Below are positions 45,795-57,209 of a DNA stretch of 64,000 nt, one piece after another. The stretch comes from Mercenaria mercenaria (Eukaryota > Mollusca > Bivalvia > Venerida > Veneridae). Where the stretch lies: NCBI RefSeq assembly GCF_021730395.1, contig NC_069375.1:65437501-65501500 (forward strand), in the 5' to 3' direction. The notes under the pieces were generated by a model. The model saw only the letters and a list, made by a program, of their open reading frames with translations. It was not told the origin of the DNA and did not search any database. Within the stretch, counting starts at the first letter, position 1. Every line of letters begins with the position of its first letter. The translations under genes and the position numbers were made by a program.

Positions 45795-46520
45795 CTGATT
45801 TCCTTTATGCAGTTTATACATGTATAATCTTTGCAAAATCACATGCCAGGTCTTAAAATGTACATGTTTTTATCTTCTATAAATCTTTATAGGTTGGTCA
45901 TATATATGCTGTCTTAAGGTTTTTAGCTCGACTTTTCAAAGAAAAAGTAGAGCTATTGCACTCAACCCAGCGTCGGCGTCGCTGTTTGTTAAAGTGTTTT
46001 AATTTTTAATTTTAATTTTGATAAAGCCAATATCTCTGATGCTACCAAAGCTATTGACTTGAAACTTAAAATATTTATTTACTATCAAAATCGACGCCCC
46101 AAAATTCTTATTTGAATATAAAAGAATTATGCCCCTTTATAACTTAGAACTTTTGGTTAATGTTTTTGATAAAGTCAAATTATTTCACTTAGAAATTTTG
46201 GCTAATGGTTTTGATAAAGTCAAATTATTTCTGTTACCATCAAAGCTTATAACTTAAAACTTAAAATTATTAATAACTATCAATTTGAAAGTACACCAGG
46301 AGAAATATCCCCATAACTCTGTTTTGATTTTTTTTTTGTTAAAGTTTTATAAAGTTATTACTGGCGAAGCTCTAATTCAAAGTCAAGCTAAAGAATTTCT
46401 TCTATGCAGATTACGCATGTATATTGTTTTTCGAAACCAAATGCAAAGTCATAAAATGTACATGTTCTAGCCTCCTATAAATCTTTATAGATTGGTCATG
46501 TATATGTTGTCTTAATGTTT
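45795..46520 (+). repeat. Direct repeats (about 130 bp) bracketing a dispersed repeat
   Basis: The block at 45795-45922 (CCTTTATGCAG, AAAATGTACATGTT, CTATAAATCTTTATAG and TTGGTCATRTATATG) recurs at 46388-46520. Between them lies a repeat starting AGCTCGACTTTTCAAAG with CCCAGCGTCGGCGTCG. I recall that type as a common bivalve interspersed repeat. The brackets are too long for a target-site duplication. LTR-like repeats or tandem duplication are alternatives. Confidence 0.5.
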
Positions 46521-47380
46521 TTATTGTAAACGTCAATGTTTGTTTTATACAAGAATGAGACTTAAATAAACTAATAAACTAAACTAAACTGATAAAATAA
46601 AGTAATAAACTAAGCAATACGGTATTTGACATAGGCATTGGCAAAAAAACTGAACAATTTAACAAACTTAAAAAAACCATGCATTTTAGTAAAACACGCA
46701 CGCACATTTGACTGATTGTCAGTTTTATGTATCTGACCTTGATCATTTTGTTATCAGATAACTGTAAACTGCAAAGTTTCCCATAAAAACAATTTTTACA
46801 TAAAGGAAAGAATGACTTATTTCTTGTGTCGTCAAATGTTTCAATAGTCCAAAAATATTAACTTTCAGTCGGAACATATGTAATTTATATTGATTCGTAT
46901 TGTTCTCAAACCCCACAGTTGCAATTCTAAGTAACAACTCACACACAGCTGCATAAAAACCAAAGCTCTGTTCTATTCAGTCCTGTTCATTTTAAAAAAA
47001 AAAATTTGTCCAATGAGACATTTTTATATAAAGATTCTAGATTGAATCATCAGTTATTGGTATATTATGTAGTTCTGTAAATTAACACCGTTTAAGTTAC
47101 ATCAGAGATTAAGAAATCTAGCAGGTTTTAGTTTCTTTATAAACGTTTTCGTTAAATTTAAGCAAGAAGCATTTACCCTATTGCAGTCGTATTATTCATA
47201 AAGTCAAGAACACCTACAAATGCTAATAAGTTGTCAGATTTGGAAAAAAGTGTATGCAAATTAGCGGATGCATCATATGTAACACGGTAGCCTAAATAAA
47301 TCCTAATATCATCATGAAGTATTGGTCTTATTTGAACATGTAAGCATGTAATAAACAGAAAAATCTTCACCACTTAGCAT
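46521..47380. other. Intergenic DNA, nothing recognised
   Basis: No gene or recognisable repeat. Confidence 0.4.
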
Positions 47381-47570
47381 AAAATAAACAAAAATTGTTT
47401 GCTTGCAGTGTAATATCGAAATATATCTTCAAAGATACTTAAGGGAGACAATTCTAATATTTTCACTCAGGCTCCGCCTTCGTGAAAATATTCAATTGTC
47501 TCCCTTATCGGTGAAGATATATTCCGATATCACACTGCAAACAAACAAATATCCTCTATTTATTTGCCTC
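47381..47570. mobile_element. Hairpin MITE, family D-related
   Basis: TTTGCTTGCAGTGTAATATC on the left pairs with GATATCACACTGCAAACAAA on the right. Inner arms AAGGGAGACAATT and AATTGTCTCCCTT also pair. The tip is CAGGCTCCGCCTTCG. The right end AACAAATATCCTCTATTTAT matches the MITE at 15127-15296. Confidence 0.75.
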
Positions 47571-47859
47571 TAAAGTATCTATTAGGAAACTGAAAACTTC
47601 ACAGATTTTCACTATATGCTCAATATAAGTGATGGTGATACTTTTAAAACAAGATTAGAAGCAAGAAGATGTTAAGTTAGAATAAATATATTCACATCAA
47701 ATTGGAGAATACTGTCACATCTGATACAGTTTTCACAAGCTTAAAGACATATGTGAAATTAATAATTGAAAATACTTTTCTTATATAATTTATTGCTCAA
47801 GGCCGGCATCCTATTATGGCATGATTCAAGTTGGGGATGCACATTATTATTTGGCGTTT

Positions 47860-48110
47860 GACATTAACTGTAAATACAGTCAAATCTGCACATGAAGACC
47901 ATGCTTGGAAGAGAGTGGCAAAAAGACCGGTGTTGTCAGTTAAATATTAAGAAACGTCATCTACTGGGTTAGTTATACAGTGAATATATAACGAACTCAG
48001 TTATAACGTAATCTCGGATATAAAGAACGTGTTTGTATTCTCCGATTTTTGCCTTCTTCATATCATAAAAAATCTTTGGATACAGTGAACTCGGTTTTGT
48101 CAGAAAAGCA
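47860..48110 (+). repeat. Possible decayed DNA-transposon end
   Basis: ACGAACTCAGTTATAACG, TCTCGGATATAAAGAACG and TACAGTGAACTCGG resemble the repeated subterminal motifs of Tigger/jerky-type elements. No matching inverted end and no transposase was seen. Confidence 0.3.
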
Positions 48111-48511
48111 AATGGTTAGTAGAAACAGTTTTAGTTTCGCTATTTTATCCATTTTACGTGAATATTTTATTTTCCATCGATCAAAACAAGCGAAAGCAGG
48201 AAAAATAAGAATCGAGTGTTTTATTCTAGAAATTAAACTTTATGATCAAATATGTCCCAAATACAAGGAACAAAATGTATAAATCGGCGAATTTCTTTTG
48301 TTGTTATTTTATGCAATGATGTAATGTCGAAAACACGGACATTATAGACTAAGTATTTTATGACGATATGGTAAAGAGCCGTCTCTGTTTTATACAACAA
48401 GAATGTTTAAAACAGAATTTCTTTCAGAGAAGTGGTAGACAAAATATACAAGAAATCCTTCTTCAACTCTTTTGACCGGAAAAAGGAAGTTTTCTATTCA
48501 ACTATGAGACT

Positions 48512-48633
48512 GCTTTAGCCTGCTTTGCCTTCAACAGCCTGTACATCCATGGCTGATTATGGTCTGCACTGTTCGCTATTCAGCCAATGAATTTTCAGCG
48601 AACAACACAGGAATTTAGCAGGGTAAAGGTTAA
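48512..48633. mobile_element. Short MITE, family A (copy 3, internally deleted)
   Basis: It contains GTCTGCACTGTTCGCTATTC, AGCCAATG and a GAATTTAGCAGGGTAAAGGTT terminus. This matches the 55501 copy with part of the interior missing. Confidence 0.65.
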
Positions 48634-48639
48634 CTTATC

Positions 48640-50780
48640 AAATATAAACCATAATGATCCAACAACATGTATTTATATTACGAGCCTCGGGTATAAGGAA
48701 CACGTTTCTAATATCCCACCGAGATCAATAAATCCGAGTTTTCTGCAGTTAGATGTTTCTAATGCAGGTGAATAACCTATTAGTCGTATTTAAAGATATT
48801 TAAACATGGTTCTGTTATACAACAATCATTTACCAATGAAATATCAACTAATACAACATTGCTTTACAACTGAGATATTTTCACACACGAAAAAATAATG
48901 TATTTCAAATTTCTGGTATCAGTTTCAAATTATAGTATCACAGTTTAGGCCTCACCAAATTAAAAAGTTGTTCATCGGATTTGCCGCTCGTATATTTTCA
49001 GAAACACAAAAAAAAATATTTTTTTTTGTTTTTGGCTTGTGCTCGCCCCATTGAAAAAAATCAATCCAAAATTTTTTGGTGCGCTACTTTTTACGGACGT
49101 AAAAGTGTATAAATGCTTATACTTCCAGTCCCAGACTGTTCTCAAATGGATTTTAATCAAAATAAATACATACTACGCACACATCGTCTATAATAAATCA
49201 TAATACTTATATTTAATTGCATTAAAGTTATTTCCCCTTTGTGCAGTTATGCCATTTTCTTCAAATGTTTACCAAATTACATACTACAAAAATCGATTTA
49301 TTTCATTGAAAACTGGATGAAGAAAAACACTAATTTGTTTGATAACATCAGTCTACATTATTTTGGTAAGGGTAAATACTTATTGATGCATGTCACTTAT
49401 CTGTTTTCTGTTTTTTTCCTGTCCAAATGATCAGCATTTGCATACGAAAGTTGGTGGGGTAAGGAATTTACCTTACGAGTTGTTTTCAGGACAGTTTTGA
49501 TTTTCAAATTTTCCAATCATTTAGTAGACTAATGTTAATGCACTTTAATCTCCATTTCAGACTTTAATTGAGACTTTGTTTCAACAAATTTAATATGTTA
49601 TGAAAGTTTAAAGTTAGAAAAAAGAGCTGTACATAAGACATCATGCTCGACTTTTCTAAATCAAAGCTTTGCCAGTAGAAGGGGCATAATAGTCAGAAGC
49701 TATTAAAGTACAGAGCTATTGGTCATTATATAAAACTTAATTAAAAATATTCTATGATAAAAAGCGGCATAACTCTGTCTAGATTCAGACTTAAGAGTAT
49801 TGTTTCTTCTGGTGTAGACTTTGACAGTAAATAACTGTTCTAAGTTTCAAATCAGAAGCTTTAATAGATCTAGCAACACTCACATAGATATTTGATGTAT
49901 CAAAAACTTTGTAAAGTCAGCTAAGAATGCTATATTTTCATAGCAGTAAATATTCGATTCGATATTTGATTACAGTGTACTGTATGACAATGTTATTACC
50001 TTTTTTCACGAGTTCGCTTTGTTGTGCGTCTGCGGGTTAGATTTTCTCAATCCCTGGGGACTTACTTTTTAATTTAAAAGGGCTATACATTCTATTTTAA
50101 GGTTTTTATTAGTCAGTCGAGAGCCAAATGAAGACAAATATATTTCTTCGCTCTTCGCTCGCTCCTGATTTTCTCAAAAACCCAAAAAAATATTTAAATT
50201 ATTTTTTCGCTCGCCGCCTCAAATTTTTCAGAAAAAAATCCGATGAACAACTTATCAATTTGGTGTGGCCTTAATCCGATATCTAAAATGCATGAACTTT
50301 CAATTCTACCAGGAAGAACGACTTTTATAACGTTTCGGTTTAGGCTGTTTAATTACTCCATTTTAATAAAATACATTGCATCTGAAAGTTCACTCGATTT
50401 GATTAATATTTTCGTAAGTTCTTGCTGTTTATATTTCATTTTTCACTACATTATATATATATCTCTGAAAATCTTATATTTTCTTATGTTTAGACTTCTT
50501 TTTATACGCACACTTAATTAATGTAGCTTAAATCTGCCTCTTGTCGTTCACATAATAACAACATGATTCATGTATGAATATAAAGGATAGAATAAGTAGA
50601 ATCTGGAACGCCTCATATAAACTAGCATTTGTCATTCTTTACAGTTTCAACTTAATGACTAAGAAATGAATACTTCACATTCGTTTTCCTTTATTTGATA
50701 AATAAGTTAAAAATAGTCTGACATTTGTATTTTTAAATAATATTTTTTTCATGCGGCATTCTAATCAAGTTTCTGAATTT
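48640..50780. other. Intergenic DNA upstream of the TLR gene
   Basis: No coding sequence is supported. About 49640-49920 is a degenerate dispersed repeat (GCTCGACTTTTCTAAATC, GAAGGGGCATAATAG, GGCATAACTCTGT). TTTCTGAATTTCAG at 50770-50783 is a good splice acceptor ahead of the TLR start, so a 5' non-coding exon should lie somewhere upstream. Confidence 0.45.
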
Positions 50781-50791
50781 CAGACATTCGG

Positions 50792-52996
50792 ATGACGACA
50801 ATAAAGATGCATAAAGTAACACAGTTTGCTCTCATTTGTTCATTGATACCTTTGGCTAAAACGTATGAACTTCCGGCTGATTGTGCAATTCGGAAAACTG
50901 TTCTTACCTGTCAGCAGACGATACCAAGGGAACTTCCTAATGGAATTAAAAAAGTTTACATCACAGATTATACAGATGATAATATAGGACAAGGAAGATT
51001 TTCCCATTCTAGTTGGAGAGCCGTACAACTGTTTGACATAAATACAAAAAACTTATTATTTTTCAAAATAAGGGATCATGCTTTCGTTGGTTTAGATAAT
51101 ATTACAGTTCTTGGAATCCATGGCAGAAAGAGGACTATTATAGATGAAAAGGCTTTTGTTGGAATCGATCGAGTAGAGAAATTGGACTTTTCTAATAGGT
51201 TTTATTTAGATTCAGAGACACTCGTTAGACCGCTATTATACGATATCGTTTTGCCAAATCTTCGTAAATTGATCTTGGAGAACGCCAATACAGAAAAGGG
51301 TAATTCTTATTTCAAGATTTCGCAAAGTTTTGTCGATATGTTAAGGTCAAAGAATATCAAGGATCTAAGCCTGCGGGGTACAAATCTGCTCATAGAAGAA
51401 AATGCCAGTACCATTTCCACGAGGATTGAAGTCCTTGATTGTTCAAATGTTAGTTTTCTACATTCAAAAGATTTTAAGTGGGACGTCTTATTGCCAAATT
51501 TAGTAACTCTAAACTTCTCAAGCTATTTAAGACTTCTTCCCAGCATATACATAGATAACAAACAATATGACATATGTAATGATAAGAATTCTTTAAGAAC
51601 GCTCAAGAACGGTTACGCAAACTTCTGTTATCATGGTAATGAGATCTGTGTTAACAACGTAACAATAAATATTTCTGCACATTGCCTTGAACAGATAAAT
51701 ATCGTACACATCCGAGGAAATAATTTACATTTTGTTAATGCAACATTACATTTACCAAAGAATTTCCCGTTATACGAACTTGATATGTCTTTAAACAGGA
51801 TGAAATATTTATCTGCAACATTTTTAAAAGAAATGGTTAATCTTAAACATTTGTATCTGGGTGACAATTTATTGTCCAGTATGTCAAACCAACCGGACTT
51901 TAAAATCTTATTCAAACCCTTACCTCGACTTAAAAGATTATCAATGGCTCACAATCAGATAACTTATATTCCTGAACAAATGTTTCTTCACAATTTGGAT
52001 CTAGAGTGGCTGGATTTGCAAGGGAACTATTTGATGTCAACATCTTTTATGAATTTACAACTTGTGAACTTGATGTTTCTTAATATCTCTGATAACAGAA
52101 TTGCATATCTCGTCATTGAGGATTTAAAGAAACTTAGGCAAATGATTACTTTAAGAAATGGCAGTAAGTTCCTAGAAGTGAAAATTAATGGTAACCCATT
52201 TGAATGTTCTTGTCAAAGTGTTGACTTTATAGAGTGGATTTATGAGAAATCTGTGGCAGATACTTTGCAATACCAATGCGATTATGAAAAAGAAATAATA
52301 ACAATTAATAAAGAGAGCATAGCAAAAGCAAATTTTCTTTGTATCAGGACTGTAATCTATACTATTTCTTCAGTTATACCTGCAGCAGTCGCATTAGCTA
52401 TATTTGTTACGCTCCTACTTGCTTGGCGTTATTTTTCACAAAAGCGACGTTTGACCAAACTGAACAAATTCCTTCAAAGTTTTCAAAAGGGACATCTTTG
52501 CGACAAGTTCATCTGCATGTTGTCGTATAGTGACACTGATGCGGAAGTTTCTAAAAGATTATGTGACAAATTGGAAGAGAAACTCAAAGATGTTGCCAAA
52601 TGCGAGAGAGATATAGTCGGTATTGACTATAAACATTTTCAGGTCGGTCTTCCAGTTGTAGAAGAGGTCATGCGATGCATGTATAAATCACTTGTTGCAG
52701 TATTTGTTGTGTCTGAGGCCTTTTGTCAAAGCGATTGGTGTTCCTTAGAAGTCAGAGAAGCATATGAACAACAAAAACCAATAGTCCTCATCTTCGTTGA
52801 AGAAGTGTCGGAAGAAAGTATGACACTTTACGTTAGGAATGTTTTTCAGCGTTATACCCGGGGTAAGCTCTTCCATACTGAAGACGGGGAAGTGGATTTT
52901 GAACCAGGTGGCATCAAAGGTCTTTGTGATTCAATTATCTTATTAGCAAGCGGAGCAGGAAGAGATCAACGGAACGTGCATGAATCACAAGCTTGA
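50792..52996 (+). CDS. Toll-like receptor, single coding exon
   Basis: A 734-aa type I membrane protein. It has a signal peptide (about 1-24), leucine-rich repeats through about 460 (for example LKHLYLGDNLLSSM and LEWLDLQGNYL), a single Cys-rich C-terminal cap (NPFECSC...YQCDY...FLC, 468-517) and a transmembrane helix (521-545). The TIR domain (571-720) follows. TIR box 1 reads FICMLSYSD, and FCQSDWCSLEVREA is typical of TLRs. The BB loop reads YKHFQVGLPVVEEV, with Val at the usual Pro position and no clear FW box 3. By family, the ectodomain senses ligand and the TIR recruits MyD88-type adaptors; the loop change may alter this. A splice acceptor (TTTCAG, to 50783) lies 8 bp before the ATG, so the first exon is probably non-coding. 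A second Met, at residue 6, is possible. Confidence 0.93.
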   Translation: MTTIKMHKVTQFALICSLIPLAKTYELPADCAIRKTVLTCQQTIPRELPNGIKKVYITDYTDDNIGQGRFSHSSWRAVQLFDINTKNLLFFKIRDHAFVGLDNITVLGIHGRKRTIIDEKAFVGIDRVEKLDFSNRFYLDSETLVRPLLYDIVLPNLRKLILENANTEKGNSYFKISQSFVDMLRSKNIKDLSLRGTNLLIEENASTISTRIEVLDCSNVSFLHSKDFKWDVLLPNLVTLNFSSYLRLLPSIYIDNKQYDICNDKNSLRTLKNGYANFCYHGNEICVNNVTINISAHCLEQINIVHIRGNNLHFVNATLHLPKNFPLYELDMSLNRMKYLSATFLKEMVNLKHLYLGDNLLSSMSNQPDFKILFKPLPRLKRLSMAHNQITYIPEQMFLHNLDLEWLDLQGNYLMSTSFMNLQLVNLMFLNISDNRIAYLVIEDLKKLRQMITLRNGSKFLEVKINGNPFECSCQSVDFIEWIYEKSVADTLQYQCDYEKEIITINKESIAKANFLCIRTVIYTISSVIPAAVALAIFVTLLLAWRYFSQKRRLTKLNKFLQSFQKGHLCDKFICMLSYSDTDAEVSKRLCDKLEEKLKDVAKCERDIVGIDYKHFQVGLPVVEEVMRCMYKSLVAVFVVSEAFCQSDWCSLEVREAYEQQKPIVLIFVEEVSEESMTLYVRNVFQRYTRGKLFHTEDGEVDFEPGGIKGLCDSIILLASGAGRDQRNVHESQA

Positions 52997-54711
52997 AATC
53001 ACTTCTTTCCAGTTTGGTTGATGAATTTTGACAGTTTTATAACATCACATATAGATTCATAAAAAAATCCCCATTAAATGTTCACTTCATATTTGAGTCA
53101 TATAAATATTTTGTACATAATAGGCTTCAAATTTTTATGAATGAATTTATAATTTATTATTGTATCTAAAATATAACGAAACCGCCTTCTTCTATGTCAG
53201 GTATATGTACAGTTTCTGAAGTGCCTTCTTTTAGAGACTTTGTGGATGATTTTCTTTGTTTTTATGTGAAAAACAAAGTTTTTCCATTTTACTTTAAATT
53301 CGAAATTTTTGTCCGTCCATATTTTTTAAATTCCTTCAAGTTTTTATGAAACTTAAAGGAAATGGTCGTTTGATCAAATGGACAAAAATATCACATATTG
53401 CAATTGTGCCAAGCTAAGCTCATGATCAATTTCAAAATTTAAATTCAAATTTGTTAAACTTTAATTGAGTTTCTTGTCCCGACCATCATACACACTTATA
53501 GGATGTACGTCGCATAACCTTGGAAGACAGAACTGAATTTTTTTTTTATTTGTGCTTATCAATGGTCAATGTGACCGTTAAAAAAGATAAAAACAACAGT
53601 GACAGCTCTTTATTTTAGTCTTGATTGATTGACATATTGAAATGACACTTGGTCTATAGGTATCTTCCAGAAAGTCCAAGACTGGGATTATATTAGGGAG
53701 AAGTAGGACGAATGTCACAATTACATAATTGTTTCAAAGTTCCACCGTGGCCGAGTGTCTAAAGTGGTTGATCTATGTAGTGTACATTTTTGTTTGACTT
53801 TGTTTAGCATTTTAATTGACAATATTTTTATAAAAAGAAAAGAGACGTTAAGATACTAAATTGGATCAGCGACGTCAAGGTCTCCGTTATAAGAATTAGA
53901 AAAAATAAAAACAGTGTCAGTTCAATATCTCCAGTTTTGTTTGACAAATTAAAAATAAAGTTGGCCTATTGACAGCTTGTAGCAGGATTGCATATGCGGC
54001 CAGTGAAGTCGAGGTCAAGGTCCCGTTTTTAAAGCATCTTTTATAGATATGAAACAGTGACTGCTTGAATCAAAACGTAGCAAAAAGATTAGTAACCTTG
54101 GTCAAAGAAAGCAATTAATAATTCATAAAAAAAAAATAAAGAAATACAAGAAAAGCTACTTTGTCCAAATATTGTGACAAAGTTAGAGAAACAATTAACA
54201 ATTGCTACATCTCTCTGTAAACCATTTTACAGTACTTGATTTTTGGATGATCTGAAGAGGACAGAAACTCCAGTAGACAATAAAGAAATTAAAAAAAACC
54301 CGTTGGCCATTGTAGATTTGTGTGAACGTGAACATAATGACAGGCATATATTGACAGACCAACAGAAAATGCTAGTAGAGCTTAATTCTAAAAGAAAAAT
54401 ATAAATAAAGGAAAAAATAACGTATAAAGAGACTGTGGCTATTTGATAAACAAAAAGAAAATGTTTGTTTGTTTTTTGTTGTTGTTTTTTTTGACGGTGG
54501 TTAAGGGTGTTATTTATAAGACTGGTGTAGGCCAAGAAAGGAGGAAGCACTAAAGATGAGGACGGCTTATTATCAGATACCACAAGTTATGTTTTGGAGA
54601 AATAGAAATTATGATAATAGTGGCATTAACAGTCTGTATTGCCCGCAGAAGTAAATAATTTTGATATTATCGTGTTGGAACTGATCTTTGCATAGCATTG
54701 TCCTGTACAGC
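52997..54711. other. Intergenic DNA with weak diverged repeats
   Basis: Blocks such as GTTTGACAAATTAAAAATAA and GTCAAGGTCTCCG/GTCAAGGTCCCG near 53560-54080 look like a decayed tandem repeat of bivalve type. A GTGGCCGAGTGTCTAAAG string near 53747 resembles a SINE tRNA head. No gene was seen. Confidence 0.4.
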
Positions 54712-54823
54712 ATATTGTATTGTATTGTACTGTATTGTATTGTATTGTATTTTATTGTATTTTATTGTATTGTATTGTATTGTATTGTATTGTATTGTGT
54801 AGTATTGTATTGTATTGTATTGT
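54712..54823 (+). repeat. (TATTG)n pentanucleotide array
   Basis: About 22 near-perfect TATTG units. The Cys/Ile/Val/Leu-rich frame across it is an artefact. Confidence 0.95.
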
Positions 54824-55500
54824 CGGTAAAATGTTTTGTGACTTTTTTAAAGATCAGTGAATATCTTTTAATGTTATCCAGAAGTATGTGGAACGTTAGT
54901 AAGACTTGTGGAAATTAAAAAAAAACAACGGAGTAATATTTTGTTCAATGTAGAAAAATACCGGAGAGACACCATATTTTAGACGTTATTTGTGAGCATG
55001 CACGTACATTCTCTAGCAAGGTGGCCAAACCGCATCGCTTTCCGCTATCATAAAGACGGGGAAAATCACTCGATTCAGGTAACATTTTTGCTAATAATTT
55101 CCTGATTACTTGATATGTTGTAATTTACAAAAGGGTCGAAGACATAAAAATACCTGCTTTCTTCGGCTAAATCCGTCTGCCAGAAATTCTTGATACTTTA
55201 AAACACTTTACCCATTTTTTTTCCAAGGACCAAATGTGTAGATATTGTTCTCACTAGAATTTGGGCGAAGTGTTCGAAGCAAGCGCACACGTTTTGTGCC
55301 GAGGAAAGCACTCGTTTTTCTATCTTTTTATTCTATCAAAATCTATCAAGTAAAAAGGAATTTACAACAAAAACAACTTACATACATAGAGGGATTTTTC
55401 ATGTTTGTACGATACATAATAGTCACGTGGATTGACCACCCTGCTCTAGGCAAACACAAAAAATATTGCTAAAACTCCGTTTATGTTTTGCTCCCAACTA
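54824..55500. other. Intergenic DNA, nothing recognised
   Basis: No gene, RNA or known repeat was recognised. Confidence 0.4.
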
Positions 55501-55666
55501 TTAACTCTTACCATGCTGGACACATCCGTGCAGTCTGAACACGATCTGCACTGTTCGCTATTCAGCCAGTATCTTTTGGGTAAGCACCCCTTTTAACAGT
55601 TAATGGTACTGTCCAAATTGGAAGATGTACATGTTCATTATAGAAATTTAGGAGAGTAAGAGTTAA
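55501..55666. mobile_element. Short MITE, family A (copy 4)
   Basis: The ends are inverted: TTAACTCTTACCATGCTGGA on the left and a GAGAGTAAGAGTTAA terminus on the right. The interior has CACTGTTCGCTATTCAGCC and TTAATGGTACTGTCCAA. It is the most complete copy in the window for the right-hand half. Confidence 0.8.
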
Positions 55667-55752
55667 CACAATTCTCAGTGAATGTTATTTTCTGCGAAGT
55701 TGTGAGAATAAAATAATATCGTACACGCAAAATTTACAGTTGCAAATAATAT

Positions 55753-55987
55753 GAGCCGCGCCATGAGAAAACCAACATAATGGGTTTGCGACCAGCATGG
55801 ATCCAGACCAGCCTGCGCATCCGCGCAGTCTGGTCAGGATCCATGCTGTTCGCTTTTAAAGCCTACTGCAATTAGAGAAACCGTTAGCGAAAAGCATGGA
55901 TCCTGACCAGACTGCGCGGATGCGCAGGCTGGTCTGGATCCATGCTGGTCGCAAAGCCACTATGTTGATTTTCTCATGGCACGGCTC
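55753..55987. mobile_element. Palindromic MITE, family B (copy 2)
   Basis: Same family as 6994-7206, with better-preserved arms: GAGCCGCGCCATGAGAAAAC pairs with its inverted end, as do CAGCCTGCGCATCCGCGCAG and its partner. The loop is about 40 bp near 55860. AT-rich repeats (AATAAT/AATTAT) flank it. Confidence 0.88.
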
Positions 55988-57180
55988 AATTATACCTTTT
56001 TAGAGGTACATGATATTTAAAGAGAATTCCTATAGTTTTTTTCCTTTCAAAGAAATTTTTTAAATTCACATATATGATAGGAAATTTTGTGCTGAAAACA
56101 ATGAACAAATAAAAACAATAGGTCACCAGGCTTGTTTTTGTGAAAAATTGTACTGAACACACCCACTGTTGCTGAAACTGCTAGAGATTTTTCAACATTT
56201 TCATAATTGTCTGCTTTTTTTATAAATACCAACCAGAATATACATCAAGACAGCACAATAAAGTTTTTTCTTTTTACAGATTTTATTATATACTTATTTG
56301 ATATCATAGTCATATTTGTAATACTCTATCCTTACAATAATGGGTACAAATGGAAAAAAAATAATGTTTAATATTTACTTTTGTGAACTTTTTTCAGTGA
56401 AAAATACCCATAGTGAAGAATATTTTTTTAAATTTTGAAAAAACTCTTTCATAGATTTTTTTCCTGTTTTTCTTGTGTGTAGATAATTGTATTGTGAGCA
56501 TAAAAATGGCTAAAAATATATGGGTCACCAGGCTAAATTTTATGTTAAGACCGCTAGAATACAACACCTGTTCGGACGGAAAATGGCGCGAACCTGGCCA
56601 AATTGATTACATGTATGTCTGCTAGAAGTTAAAAAAAATGTTTTAAAAATTCTTAATTCTTTCTATAATTGAATACAAAATAATCTGAAAGGTGATATTG
56701 TCTTATCAGTACTAAGTCAATTATCTTACATTATATGAACAACATTGTCTTTGTACTAAAATGCGATGTGAAAACACAACCACAAAAATAGCAAGATACC
56801 TGTCAGGCACGATACTTGTCAATACAACATAAACCAGTATCAACATTTGATTACTGATAAAACTTATCAAAAATGTTATTTCATTCAAGATTCCTCATAT
56901 TTAAGACTGTCTGTAACATGTTTCAACAAATGTTGACTTCAGTTCAGTTTTCCATAGAAAGTGTCGGCTGCGCAGAAAGATGCGCATAAAAAACTATCGG
57001 AATTCCCTTTAATGATGCATGTCTCACAATTTACTGTAATTTACAAATCTCGGTTTTAGTGGGTGTTTTATGTTTGTGTAGATGTTTACGAGTAGTACTC
57101 AGTGTTAAAGTCTTACGTAAGATATGCAATGAATTGTCCATAACGCAAACCTTGAGGAAAGTATTAGATACATTCTTACT
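55988..57180. other. AT-rich intergenic DNA, nothing recognised
   Basis: About 1.2 kb of AT-rich DNA with A and T runs. TGGGTCACCAGGCT near 56520 and its partial inverse AGGTCACCAGGCTTG near 56120 are the only repeated strings noticed. Confidence 0.4.
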
Positions 57181-57209
57181 ATGGAAAATTCAAAATCTAA
57201 AAGTAAAGG
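57181..57209 (+). CDS. Possible first coding exon (start codon and splice donor)
   Basis: ATGGAAAATTCAAAATCT encodes MENSKSKSK and runs straight into a strong donor (AAG|GTAAGT or AAAG|GTAAGT). This could be the first exon of a gene continuing beyond the window, with the giant inverted repeat in its first intron. No second exon is visible up to 64000 and no transcript data are available, so it is speculative. Confidence 0.2.
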
